DNA from: Rhodococcus sp. OK519
GTDB taxonomy: Bacteria > Actinomycetota > Actinomycetes > Mycobacteriales > Mycobacteriaceae
NCBI RefSeq assembly: GCF_003051005.1
Contig: NZ_QAOW01000005.1
Coordinates: 284,271 to 348,270, forward strand
Direction: 5' to 3'
Length of the DNA: 64,000 nt
Positions 43,478 through 51,220 of this stretch are shown here, one piece after another. Position numbers and translations under genes: made by a program. How positions within the stretch are numbered: the first letter of the stretch is position 1; every line of letters begins with the position of its first letter. The notes below the pieces were generated by a model. That model worked only from the letters and a program-made list of their open reading frames with translations. It was not told the origin of the DNA and made no database searches.

Positions 43478-43828
43478 GTGCTCATCCGTATCGATCAGTC
43501 GTCCGCCGTCCCGCTGTACGAGCAGTTCGCCGCGAGCGTGCGCGGCGCGATCGCCGACGGCTCCGTTGCGGCGGGGGAGCGGCTGCCTTCCGCGCGCGAC
43601 CTCGCGACCTCCCTGGACGTCAACATCCACACCGTGCTTCGCGGGTATCAGCAGCTGCGGGACGAGGGCCTGATCGAACTGCGCCGCGGGCGCGGTGCGG
43701 TGGTTGCCGCGGATGCGTCGGCCCGCGCATCGGTGGTGGATGCCGTCCGCGGCCTCGTCTCCGAGGCGCGGCGTTACGGCATGAGCGCAGCCGATCTGCT
43801 CGACCTCGTGAAGAAGGAGCTGGCATGA
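43478..43828 (+). CDS. GntR-family regulator, YtrA subfamily
   Basis: 116-residue repressor with only a winged-helix domain and a short C-terminal dimerisation helix, the hallmark of the YtrA subfamily. VPLYEQFAASVRGAIADGSVAAGERLPSARDLATSLDVNIHTVLRGYQQLRDEGLIELRRGRGAVV (about residues 11-78) holds the GntR helix-turn-helix. The C-terminus RRYGMSAADLLDLVKKEL replaces an effector domain. GTG 43478 is the start. Its stop overlaps the next gene (ATGA), so it likely regulates itself and the DUF1648 membrane protein through the palindrome 43443-43465. Confidence 0.9.
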   Translation: MLIRIDQSSAVPLYEQFAASVRGAIADGSVAAGERLPSARDLATSLDVNIHTVLRGYQQLRDEGLIELRRGRGAVVAADASARASVVDAVRGLVSEARRYGMSAADLLDLVKKELA

Positions 43829-44817
43829 CCGACTCGACTGCGGTGCAGAAGGTTTCATTGGTCCGCGGCCTCGCGGGCGCATTGCTCGCGCCCGTTGTGG
43901 CGACGACGGCGGCCGTCGCCGTGCTGGCCGGCTGGCCCGACGACCTACCCGATCCAGTTGCGGTCCACTTCGGACCCGGCGGTGTCGCCGACGGCTTCGC
44001 GGGGCATGGGTCGGTGCTCTGGTGGCCGCTGATGGGTCCCGCGTTCGCGCTGGTGCTCGCCGGTGTGGTGGCGGCGTTCACGCGCCGGGACGTGCGGGCC
44101 GGTCGGATCGCTGCTGCGGTGGCGTCGGGCACCGGGACCGCGCTCGCGGTACTGCCGGCGGTTCTGCTCGCCCCTCAGCGCGGCCTCGCGGATGCAGCCA
44201 ATGCCACGATCGCTCTGTGGTGGCTCGTCCCGGTCGCACTACTCGGGATCGCTGCCGGATGCGCTGCCCTGCCGATGGTGGGCCGGGCCGTCGCGGTGCC
44301 GGTCACGGCGGTGCCGCCGGCCGACGCTCCGCGACTGGAACTTGCCGACACCGAATCCGTGGTGTGGACCGGGTCGGCGGCATTGCCGCGGTGGGCCGCC
44401 GCCGCGCTCGCGTTGCTGCCTATCGTGCTCGCATTGGTGGTGTCCCGGACTGTGGGCCCGGAACTGCTGGTCACCGGGTTCGTCGGCGCGTTGCTGCTCG
44501 GTGTGACGCTGGCGCCGGTCCACGTCGTCGTCGACGGGCGCGGGCTCGAGACGCGCTACGTCCTCACCGGCGGTCGACGCCGGATCCCGCTCGACGAGAT
44601 CGCCCGCGCCGACGCCGTGAAGATCGGACTGATCAACCGCTACGGCGGCATCGGCTACCGCGTCGGACCGGACGGTGTCGGCCTCCTGGTGCGACCGGGT
44701 GAAGCGCTGCGGGTCACCCGCGGTGACGGCTCCAAGTTCACCGTCACCGTCGACGGCGCGGATCAGGCTGCGGCCGTGCTCAACTCGCTTGCGGCGCGCG
44801 GACGCGTCGCCAGGTAG
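43825..44817 (+). CDS. DUF1648 membrane protein
   Basis: 330-residue integral membrane protein. The N-terminal third has the DUF1648 pattern, VAVHFGPGGVADGFAGHGSVLWWPLMGPAF, between TM1 and TM2. About six transmembrane segments occur up to residue 235, followed by a cytosolic PH-like beta domain (VVVDGRGLETRYVLTGGRRRIPLDEIARADAV onward). Such genes often sit behind YtrA-type GntR regulators and are suspected to act in cell-wall-antibiotic stress; this is family knowledge, not shown here. The last 55 nt overlap the 3' end of the opposite membrane-protein gene. Confidence 0.82.
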   Translation: MTDSTAVQKVSLVRGLAGALLAPVVATTAAVAVLAGWPDDLPDPVAVHFGPGGVADGFAGHGSVLWWPLMGPAFALVLAGVVAAFTRRDVRAGRIAAAVASGTGTALAVLPAVLLAPQRGLADAANATIALWWLVPVALLGIAAGCAALPMVGRAVAVPVTAVPPADAPRLELADTESVVWTGSAALPRWAAAALALLPIVLALVVSRTVGPELLVTGFVGALLLGVTLAPVHVVVDGRGLETRYVLTGGRRRIPLDEIARADAVKIGLINRYGGIGYRVGPDGVGLLVRPGEALRVTRGDGSKFTVTVDGADQAAAVLNSLAARGRVAR

Positions 44818-45455
44818 CGGGCAGCTGCAGTCGTCGCGGCCAGGACGCCGCAGACAACGACGATCACTGCGACGAACGTGCGAGGTTCGGTGGTGAACCC
44901 GAGAGCGCGTGCGACCCCGACCCCCGCTGCTGTGGCCACGGCAGCGCCGGCGGGCAGGGTGGCGGCGAGCCACCGCGCGGTGCTGGCGGAGCGTGGGTCG
45001 TCGGCCCAGTGCAGCATCACGAACGTGCAGGTGACTGCCAGTAGATATGCGAGCAGGCCGGTCGCCGCGTACAGGCCGACGACCACATAGGTGGGCTCGA
45101 TTCGCAGTTCGTTCGTCGTGAATCCCATGTAGAGGATCGTCCCGAGGAACGCGAAGCCGATGGCTGTGCCGACGAGGGTGACCGGCACGATCAACGGAAG
45201 CCGCAGGGCTCGCCCGGACAGCCCACGTTCGTCGGACCAGGACCGCAGTGTCGCAGCGGGTTCCTCGCCGACCACCGCACTGGCGGGCAGCCCGTCCGAG
45301 TCGGCCGCGGTCAGTTCGTCCGACAACTCGGCCAGCAGGACGCGGCGGTCCGTGGGTCGGACCGCCGCTCGGCGCCAGATGCGCTTGGCGTCACGCAGAA
45401 TCGACTTATCCGCTCCGGGTGGTGCGGGTTCCGTGTGTTCGTCCACCTCGATCAT
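44763..45455 (-). CDS. PadR-linked integral membrane protein
   Basis: 230-residue protein with a cytosolic N-terminal helical domain (about residues 20-85, RDAKRIWRRAAVRPTDRRVLLAELSDEL, similar to DUF1700/HAAS-type domains of PadR partners) and four transmembrane segments. HAAS-like heads are thought to contact the cognate PadR regulator. Its ATG overlaps the padR stop by 4 nt, so the two form an operon. Its 3' end overlaps the convergent DUF1648 gene by 55 nt. Substrate or function unknown. Confidence 0.78.
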   Translation of the reverse strand: MIEVDEHTEPAPPGADKSILRDAKRIWRRAAVRPTDRRVLLAELSDELTAADSDGLPASAVVGEEPAATLRSWSDERGLSGRALRLPLIVPVTLVGTAIGFAFLGTILYMGFTTNELRIEPTYVVVGLYAATGLLAYLLAVTCTFVMLHWADDPRSASTARWLAATLPAGAAVATAAGVGVARALGFTTEPRTFVAVIVVVCGVLAATTAAARYLATRPRAASELSTAAA

Positions 45456-45814
45456 GAATCTTCCTCCCCTGATGTGGTCGCCGAGATCGGCGCCAGCAGT
45501 GCGGTGACGCTCGTGGCCACCGTGGACCATTCGGTTGTTCCCTCGGCGAGCGCCTTCCGGCCGTCGTCGGTCGACGAGTAGTACTTCCGCGGCGGCCCGG
45601 CGTCCGATCGGCGGCTTTCGGATTCGACCAGCCCGGCCTTCTCGAGGCGGGCGAGCAGCGGGTAGGACGAGCCTCCCGCGACCAGCAGATCCCGCTCGGC
45701 CAGCCTCTCGGTGAGTTCGTAGCCGTAGACGGGTTTTTCCTGCAGCAGGGCGAGCAGGCAGAGATCGAGCACTCCCCGCAGGATCAGGCTACGGCGTTCG
45801 ACCGAAGGACTCAT
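45452..45814 (-). CDS. PadR-family transcriptional regulator
   Basis: 120-residue winged-helix regulator. LILRGVLDLCLLALLQEKPVYGYELTERLAERD and GSSYPLLARLEKAGLVESESRRSDAGPPRKYYSSTDDGRKAL (about residues 10-90) show the PadR helix-turn-helix and the PRKYY wing signature. The C-terminus is a single helix for dimerisation, as in PadR-s2 proteins. ATG 45814 appears leaderless, TACCTT ending 7 nt before it on this strand. It overlaps the downstream membrane-protein gene, which it probably represses together with itself. Confidence 0.9.
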   Translation of the reverse strand: MSPSVERRSLILRGVLDLCLLALLQEKPVYGYELTERLAERDLLVAGGSSYPLLARLEKAGLVESESRRSDAGPPRKYYSSTDDGRKALAEGTTEWSTVATSVTALLAPISATTSGEEDS

Positions 45815-45907
45815 GCAGAGCAAGGTAGCAGTATCTTGGTAAGCAAGGCAGCGTTTCGGGACGATTCCCCGCCAACCGGCGTCGTCGTCGCGGCGCCGCG
45901 CCCAAAA

Positions 45908-45945
45908 TGACCTCCCGCCCGCGCAATCGCGCGGGCGGGAGGTCA
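45908..45945. terminator. Intrinsic terminator downstream of msrB
   Basis: A 17-bp perfect stem (TGACCTCCCGCCCGCGC 45908-45924 with 45929-45945) and a 4-nt loop. On the minus strand it is followed by ATTTTGGG, giving a short U tract, and it closes the ribD-like to msrB operon. Confidence 0.85.
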
Positions 45946-45979
45946 ATTCGGGAGCGGGACGGGGGTGCCCGTCGGTCCG

Positions 45980-46417
45980 TCAGTTTCCGTCGGCAGGGTG
46001 CAGCGTCAGTGAGATGCTGTTGATGCAGTACCGCTGGTCGGTGGGGGTGGGGTAACCCTCGCCCTCGAAGACGTGACCCAGGTGGCTGTGGCAGTTGCTG
46101 CACAACACCTCCACTCGCCGCATGCCGAGAGAGTCGTCGGCACGCAGGAGCACCGCATCCGAGTCGGCCGGATCGAAGAACGACGGCCAGCCGCAGTGCG
46201 ACTCGAACTTCTCGGTGCTGCGGAACAGTTCGGCGCCGCACGCCCGGCAGCTGTACACGCCCTCGGTCTTGGTGTTCGTGTACTCGCCGACGTTCGGCGG
46301 CTCGGTGCCCGCCTGTCGCAGGACGTGGTACTCCTCGGGCGTGAGGTGTGCCCGCCACTCGCCGTCGTTGCGGCGGAACTTCGGTTCGGGAAGGCCGGAA
46401 TCCTGTGTGGAACTCAT
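45980..46417 (-). CDS. msrB: Peptide methionine (R)-S-oxide reductase
   Basis: 145-residue repair enzyme reducing methionine-R-sulfoxide in proteins. Two zinc knuckles, CRACGAELF and CSNCHSHLGHVF, and the catalytic RYCINS are all present, with the substrate-pocket motif HCGWPSFF. Length matches single-domain MsrB. It is the last gene of the minus-strand run ribD-like - hydrolase-like - aftC - msrB (31 nt after aftC) and precedes a strong terminator. The same order occurs in M. tuberculosis (Rv2671-Rv2674). Confidence 0.96.
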   Translation of the reverse strand: MSSTQDSGLPEPKFRRNDGEWRAHLTPEEYHVLRQAGTEPPNVGEYTNTKTEGVYSCRACGAELFRSTEKFESHCGWPSFFDPADSDAVLLRADDSLGMRRVEVLCSNCHSHLGHVFEGEGYPTPTDQRYCINSISLTLHPADGN

Positions 46418-46448
46418 GGCACCACGCTAATACTTTCCGGCCGTCGGG

Positions 46449-47717
46449 TCAGACCTTCGCAGGCACCACGGCGGCGGCTTTGCCGTCCGCGTCGACCAGG
46501 AAGTCGGGATCGATCCCACGGTCGAGGCGACCCTCCCGCTTCGCGGTCAGGTAGCGGTTCACCAGAACTGCGAAGATCACGATGATGAGCAGGCTCCAGC
46601 CGTACGTCGGCTTCAGGTATTCGACGGCGCGGCCCTCCTCGACGAATCGGCTCGAGAACCATGCGTCGGCGCTCAGGAAACCGTATGCCGCGAGCCATGC
46701 CGGCCAGTTCCGCATGACGCTGTTGCGGAGAACCACCGTCATCAGGAGCGGGAACAGCAGCATCGAGTAGTACATCTGGCCCAGCGACAGCAGCAGGAAC
46801 GATCCCGCCATGAGCAGGCCCGCCGTCGTGGTGACGTAGAACAACTCGTCGTGACGGTAGTAGCGGTACAGCAGCCACAGCGACACGGCCCCCATCGCCG
46901 CGAACGCGATGCGCAGCGCCCAGATCAGGGGAACAGGCAGGCCGAAATACGTGCCGTTGCCGACGATTGCGCTGTTGAAGTAGTCGCGGGACTCCATCAG
47001 GTACGGGAAGGTGTGGTCGATGAACGCCATCGGGTCCGCCGCGAGCGGCCACGCCACCGCCATGAGGACGAGGGGAATGCCGATCGCCGTGACGAACACC
47101 TTCCACTGACCACGGACGAGAGGCAGCAGCAGCAGCGGCGCGAGGATCGGTTTGATGGCGAATGTCAGACCGATTGCGGCCCCGGCCCACAGATCTTTCT
47201 TGCGCAGCAGCAGGAACAGGAACGCCACCTCGGCGAGCAGGATGAGGCCGTTGATGTTCGAGAAGGTCAGGGTGTTCGACACCGTCTCGGTCGAGAACGC
47301 GGCGAAGATCAGAATCGGTGCGGCGATCGAATTCCACGCCAGGTCGAACATCTTCAGCAGCAGGAAGAGCGCGATGATCACGGCGATTGCGTTGGCCAGG
47401 ATGAACAGCCAGCGGGACTTCTCGGGATCGAGGAGCGCGATCGGCGCCAACAGCATGGTGCCGCTCGGCGGGTACAGATAGTGCGGGTCCACCGAGTTGA
47501 AGTTGGCGACGTAGACGTCGTGACGATTGAGGAAGGCCAACGCTGCCTGATACACGGGCGCGTAGTCGTCGGTCACGGATCCGTTGACCGCCTTGACGAC
47601 TATCCGGTGGATCACTGTCATCACGGCCAGAGGCCACATGATGAAGTTGATGACCTCGGCGGTGGTGCGGCCCGTACGCGGCTCGAATCGTCGAAGGAAC
47701 ACTACGGCACGGTACAC
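46449..47717 (-). CDS. aftC: Alpha-(1->3)-arabinofuranosyltransferase AftC
   Basis: 422-residue GT-C glycosyltransferase adding alpha-1,3 branches to the arabinan of arabinogalactan and lipoarabinomannan from decaprenyl-phospho-arabinose. About 10-12 transmembrane segments are seen. The extracytoplasmic loop 1 acidic motif SVTDDYAPVYQAALAFLNRHDVYV (about residues 46-70) carries the GT-C Asp pair, and PHYLYPPSGTMLLAPIALL follows. Length agrees with Rv2673. The start GTG 47717 has GGCGG nearby. A member of the Corynebacteriales cell-wall machinery, active at the outer face of the membrane. Confidence 0.92.
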   Translation of the reverse strand: MYRAVVFLRRFEPRTGRTTAEVINFIMWPLAVMTVIHRIVVKAVNGSVTDDYAPVYQAALAFLNRHDVYVANFNSVDPHYLYPPSGTMLLAPIALLDPEKSRWLFILANAIAVIIALFLLLKMFDLAWNSIAAPILIFAAFSTETVSNTLTFSNINGLILLAEVAFLFLLLRKKDLWAGAAIGLTFAIKPILAPLLLLPLVRGQWKVFVTAIGIPLVLMAVAWPLAADPMAFIDHTFPYLMESRDYFNSAIVGNGTYFGLPVPLIWALRIAFAAMGAVSLWLLYRYYRHDELFYVTTTAGLLMAGSFLLLSLGQMYYSMLLFPLLMTVVLRNSVMRNWPAWLAAYGFLSADAWFSSRFVEEGRAVEYLKPTYGWSLLIIVIFAVLVNRYLTAKREGRLDRGIDPDFLVDADGKAAAVVPAKV

Positions 47718-47754
47718 CGCCGCCGTGATTGTCGGGGTCGGCCACCCCGCCTGC

Positions 47755-49302
47755 TCACGCGGGGCACGCGCTGGCGTTCGGTGGCAGAACGCCGGATTCG
47801 AGGTAACGCGAGAGGATCTGGCGGGCGCACTCCGAATGTGTCGTGACCGGGTGGCCGTATCCCTCCCACGACAGGCCGGACCAGGTCGCGCCCGCGCTCG
47901 TGAGGCTGCCCGTCACCGTCGGCAGGCCACCGTTGCCGACGATCGGGTCCGCCTCGCCGGACAGTACGACGACCGGGACCGGAATGCTGCTCGGCAGAGG
48001 TGCAGGCGGCATGGTGGGCCACGCGGAGCATCGCAGAAGAGAGAGAGCCGCATCGGACCCGAAAGTGGGGTAGCGGCCGGCCCATTCGGCCTGCAGTTCG
48101 CGGGTGCGTCCGGGACCCGGCCACTGCTGGCCGTCGCTGCACCGGGCGACGAACTGGCCGTCGGTGCCGACCGACGCCTCGGTCGCGGCCATCAGTCCCG
48201 ACAGCGGCGCCAGGTCGCCGCGTCCCGCGGCGGCGAGGACATCGGACAGTTCGCGCACCCGGTCCGGTTGGTCGCTGCGCGGCGAGCCCAGGAACGAGCT
48301 GACAGTGGTGAGTAGCGCGCTCGACGACACCCCCGCGAGTTCGCCGACGGCCGCCCGGTCGCGCAGCGTGGCGACGGCCCCTGTCGGGTCGGGCCCCAGC
48401 GAACAGTTCAGCGCGGCGCAGCGACGACCGAACGCGGCGAGCGCAGCCTCCTGTCCTCGCACGCGTTGCTCGGCCGCGGTCGTCGCGTCCGCCGTCGTGG
48501 CCGGCGGCGAGTCCAGCACGAGCCGCCCGACCCTGTCCGGGTACTTCGCGGCGTATGCCAGCGCGACCGAAGCGCCGTTACCGGTTCCGATCAGGCCCAG
48601 CCGGTCGACCTGCCAGGTGCGGCGCAACTGCTCGAGGTCGCCTGCTGCGTGGACGGTGTCGAAGGCGAGTTCGGCGGGCTGCAGGGTGTCGGTGCATGCC
48701 GTCGTCGACTGCCGACTCGCCGCCGCGACGCGGTCGGCGTCGTCGGCGGTGCCGCCGCCGGGGGTCTGGCCGAGATCGGCGAGGGCACGGCGATCGAAGG
48801 GTCGGCCGCAGTCGATCGGCGTCGACGCCCCGGTGCCGCGTCGGTCCACCGCCACGATCGGATGCCGCTCGAGTAGAGCTGACGCCGGGCCAGCCGAAAG
48901 TGCGGCCAGCGTCGTCGACGACGCGATGTCGGAGCCGGAGGTCAGCACGAGCGGTGCGGCGTCCACGGGCGTGCCGGGCAGGCGGGCCCGCAGCGCGCCC
49001 ACCTCGATCGTGCCCATGGCCGTGCCGTCCGGGTCGACCGGCGCGGTGTAACCGGCGCACTCCAGCGTCAATCCGGCAGGTCCCGCGCCGAGCCCGAGAC
49101 GTCCGAGCGTCGAATCCTTGCAGTCGGTCCAGGCCAGGTCGCGGGTCGGCGCCTGCAACGTGGGCGCATCCGGCGTCGAATCCGACGTCGGGGCGGATCC
49201 ACTGCCGTGCTCGACGACCGCGACGTCCGGGCGGATCGACGGTCCGGCGCCGCACGCGGTACACACGGCCAGCACGATCGCGACGATCCCGATTCTCCGC
49301 AT
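47755..49302 (-). CDS. Secreted TAP-like alpha/beta hydrolase lacking the nucleophile Ser (Rv2672-like)
   Basis: 515-residue exported lipoprotein-like protein; the head MRRIGIVAIVLAVCTACGAG has Cys at a lipobox-like site. The fold resembles Hip1/tripeptidyl-aminopeptidase hydrolases: PIVAVDRRGTGASTPIDC, then the elbow LGLIGTGNGASVALAYAAKYPDRV, where the usual GYSYG is GTGNG (Gly241 in place of Ser). The acid (VVLSGEADPIVGNG) and His (YGHPVTTHSECAR) regions and the C-terminal TAP-like domain remain. Four Cys pairs suggest extracellular disulfides. It is therefore either inactive or acts by another residue. It lies 29 nt after ribD-like and 37 nt before aftC. A start at 49347 is possible but overlaps ribD-like. 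Confidence 0.83.
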   Translation of the reverse strand: MRRIGIVAIVLAVCTACGAGPSIRPDVAVVEHGSGSAPTSDSTPDAPTLQAPTRDLAWTDCKDSTLGRLGLGAGPAGLTLECAGYTAPVDPDGTAMGTIEVGALRARLPGTPVDAAPLVLTSGSDIASSTTLAALSAGPASALLERHPIVAVDRRGTGASTPIDCGRPFDRRALADLGQTPGGGTADDADRVAAASRQSTTACTDTLQPAELAFDTVHAAGDLEQLRRTWQVDRLGLIGTGNGASVALAYAAKYPDRVGRLVLDSPPATTADATTAAEQRVRGQEAALAAFGRRCAALNCSLGPDPTGAVATLRDRAAVGELAGVSSSALLTTVSSFLGSPRSDQPDRVRELSDVLAAAGRGDLAPLSGLMAATEASVGTDGQFVARCSDGQQWPGPGRTRELQAEWAGRYPTFGSDAALSLLRCSAWPTMPPAPLPSSIPVPVVVLSGEADPIVGNGGLPTVTGSLTSAGATWSGLSWEGYGHPVTTHSECARQILSRYLESGVLPPNASACPA

Positions 49303-49331
49303 GCCGGACAGCCTGCCAGGTCGGTGGGGCG

Positions 49332-50120
49332 TCACGCCCGTACCCACCGGGTCAGCAGGGTGCCGTCGGCGTCGGCGAGCACGTGACGCGGAACCATCGA
49401 GGTCGGCACCGCCGTGGGGGAGAGAGAGATCCGGCCGGCGGTGCCGCCGATCAGACGCGGCGACGTCGTCACGCAGAGTTCGTCGACCACACCGTCCTCG
49501 AGGAGGGTGCCGAACAGGCCGGGTCCACCCTCACACAGGACACGGCGCAGCCCCCGCTGATCGAGCGCCGATACGAGATCCGTTCCGCGGACCTCGCGTT
49601 CGGCCACGATCTGGACGTCCGCGCCGGCGTCCCGCAAGTGCTGCAGTCGCGTGGCGTCGGCGGCCGCGGAGGTCAGTACCAGCGGCGGGATCGTGGTGTC
49701 GGTGAACAGCCGCGACGTGGGATCCAGTCGCGCAGACGCGGTGACGACCGCGATCGGCGGAACCGCGGAGAGTCCGGATCCGGTCCGTCGCTGTGCCAGT
49801 TCGGTGTCGGTGTGGGCTCCGCCGTAGTTCTCGCTACGTGCCGTCCCGGCGCCGACGACGATCACGTCGGCCAGTTCGCGCAGCACCGTGAACACCCGCT
49901 TGTCCGCGGGTGTCCCGAGACCGCCGCTGACACCGTCGACGGACACGGCGCCGTCGATGCTCGAGACGAAATTGACGCGAAACCACGGACTGTCGAGTTC
50001 GTCCGGATATCCGTACAGTGAACGGAGGTCCTCGTCGCCCAACTCCGGCGGCCGCATGCTGCCGCCTTCGTCGCGTGTGAGGTAGGTCGCAAAATCCAGA
50101 CGGTGCACGTGTTCGATCAC
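49332..50120 (-). CDS. RibD C-terminal-domain reductase (pyrimidine reductase-like)
   Basis: 262-residue protein corresponding to the reductase half of RibD without a deaminase domain. Motifs: FRVNFVSSIDGAVSVDGVSGGLGTPADKRVFTVLRELADVIVVGAGTARSENYGG (about residues 47-101) and CEGGPGLFGTLLEDGVVDELCVTTSPRLIGG (about 195-225), the NADPH and substrate-binding regions of the DHFR-like family. In mycobacteria the syntenic Rv2671 can act as an alternative dihydrofolate reductase; whether it does so here is unknown. GTG 50120 starts 22 nt from the divergent zapE start. Confidence 0.88.
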   Translation of the reverse strand: MIEHVHRLDFATYLTRDEGGSMRPPELGDEDLRSLYGYPDELDSPWFRVNFVSSIDGAVSVDGVSGGLGTPADKRVFTVLRELADVIVVGAGTARSENYGGAHTDTELAQRRTGSGLSAVPPIAVVTASARLDPTSRLFTDTTIPPLVLTSAAADATRLQHLRDAGADVQIVAEREVRGTDLVSALDQRGLRRVLCEGGPGLFGTLLEDGVVDELCVTTSPRLIGGTAGRISLSPTAVPTSMVPRHVLADADGTLLTRWVRA

Positions 50121-50142
50121 AGCACGTCGATACGCTCAGTGC

Positions 50143-51156
50143 ATGCATGCACGTCTTGTCGATCGCAATCCGGTGGTGCCGGCCGATCAATTGATTGCTC
50201 AGATGGTGCCCCCGGCGATGTTCGACGAGGTCAGTTTCGCGTCCTACATTCCCGATCCCAATGAGCCGAGTCAGGCTGCCGCGGTCCGCAAGGCCGAGGA
50301 GTTCGCGGGCAAGGTCGCCAAGATCCGCAGCGGGGGACGCCGCGGACTGTTCGGCAAGAAGACGCCGTCCACCGGCGCCGGGCTGTACCTCGACGGCGGC
50401 TTCGGTGTCGGCAAGACCCACCTGCTCGCCTCCATCTTCCACAGCTCGCCGTCACCCAAGGCGTTCGGAACGTTCGTCGAGCTGACCCACGTGGTCGGCG
50501 CTCTCGGCTTCAACAAGGCCGTCGAGGAGCTGTCGTCGCACAGCGTGCTGTGCATCGACGAGTTCGAGCTCGACGATCCGGGCGACACCATGCTGGTCTC
50601 GCGCCTCCTGACCGAGCTCTCCGCGCGCGGAGTGTCCATCGTGGCCACCTCCAACACGCTGCCCGGCCAGCTCGGTGAGGGCCGCTTCGCCGCGCAGGAC
50701 TTCCTGCGTGAGATCAAGAAGCTCGGCTCCATCTTCGAGACCATCCGCGTCGACGGCCCCGACTACCGTCACCGCGATCTGCCGCCGGCTCCCGAGCCCA
50801 CCGATGACGCCGATCTGCTCGAGCGGGCCGACGCCGTCGACGGTGCGACGCTCGACGACTTCGACGAGCTGTGCGCGCACCTGAGCACCTTGCACCCGTC
50901 GCGGTACGGAAAGCTCATCGAGGGCGTCCCGGCGGTGTTCATCAAGGGCGTGCATCCGGCCGCCGACCAGTCGGTCGCGCTGCGCCTGGTGGTCTTCGCC
51001 GACCGCCTGTACGACGCAAGCATCCCGGTGACGGTGTCGGGTGCGAAGCTCGACGAGATCTTCACCCCCGAGATGGTGGCCGGCGGATACCGCAAGAAGT
51101 ATCTGCGTGCCACGTCGCGACTGCTCGCGCTGTCCCGTTTCGAGGTCCCTGCCTGA
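50143..51156 (+). CDS. zapE: Cell division protein ZapE / AFG1-family ATPase
   Basis: 337-residue AAA-type ATPase. Walker A is GGFGVGKTHLLAS (about residues 85-97), Walker B VLCIDEFELDDPGDTML (about 137-153), sensor 1 IVATSNTLP (about 167-175), and the C-terminal region SRYGKLIEGVPAVFIKGVHPAADQ...FADRLYDASIPV is the AFG1 signature. In E. coli ZapE interacts with FtsZ; in other systems AFG1 assists protein quality control. ATG 50143 looks leaderless: TACGCT ends 6 nt before. Syntenic to Rv2670c. A hairpin terminator follows. Confidence 0.92.
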   Translation: MHARLVDRNPVVPADQLIAQMVPPAMFDEVSFASYIPDPNEPSQAAAVRKAEEFAGKVAKIRSGGRRGLFGKKTPSTGAGLYLDGGFGVGKTHLLASIFHSSPSPKAFGTFVELTHVVGALGFNKAVEELSSHSVLCIDEFELDDPGDTMLVSRLLTELSARGVSIVATSNTLPGQLGEGRFAAQDFLREIKKLGSIFETIRVDGPDYRHRDLPPAPEPTDDADLLERADAVDGATLDDFDELCAHLSTLHPSRYGKLIEGVPAVFIKGVHPAADQSVALRLVVFADRLYDASIPVTVSGAKLDEIFTPEMVAGGYRKKYLRATSRLLALSRFEVPA

Positions 51157-51180
51157 TCCCGGGCCGCTCGACTCGACTCG

Positions 51181-51220
51181 CGTGATGCGGCGCAGCCGTC
51201 AGAGGCTGCGCTGCATCACG
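51181..51220. terminator. Terminator between zapE and GNAT gene
   Basis: A 17-bp stem with one G-T wobble (51181-51197 with 51204-51220; core GCGCAGCC/GGCTGCGC) and a 6-nt loop. It lies 25 nt past the zapE stop and its right arm is within the last codons of the convergent acetyltransferase gene. Confidence 0.75.
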
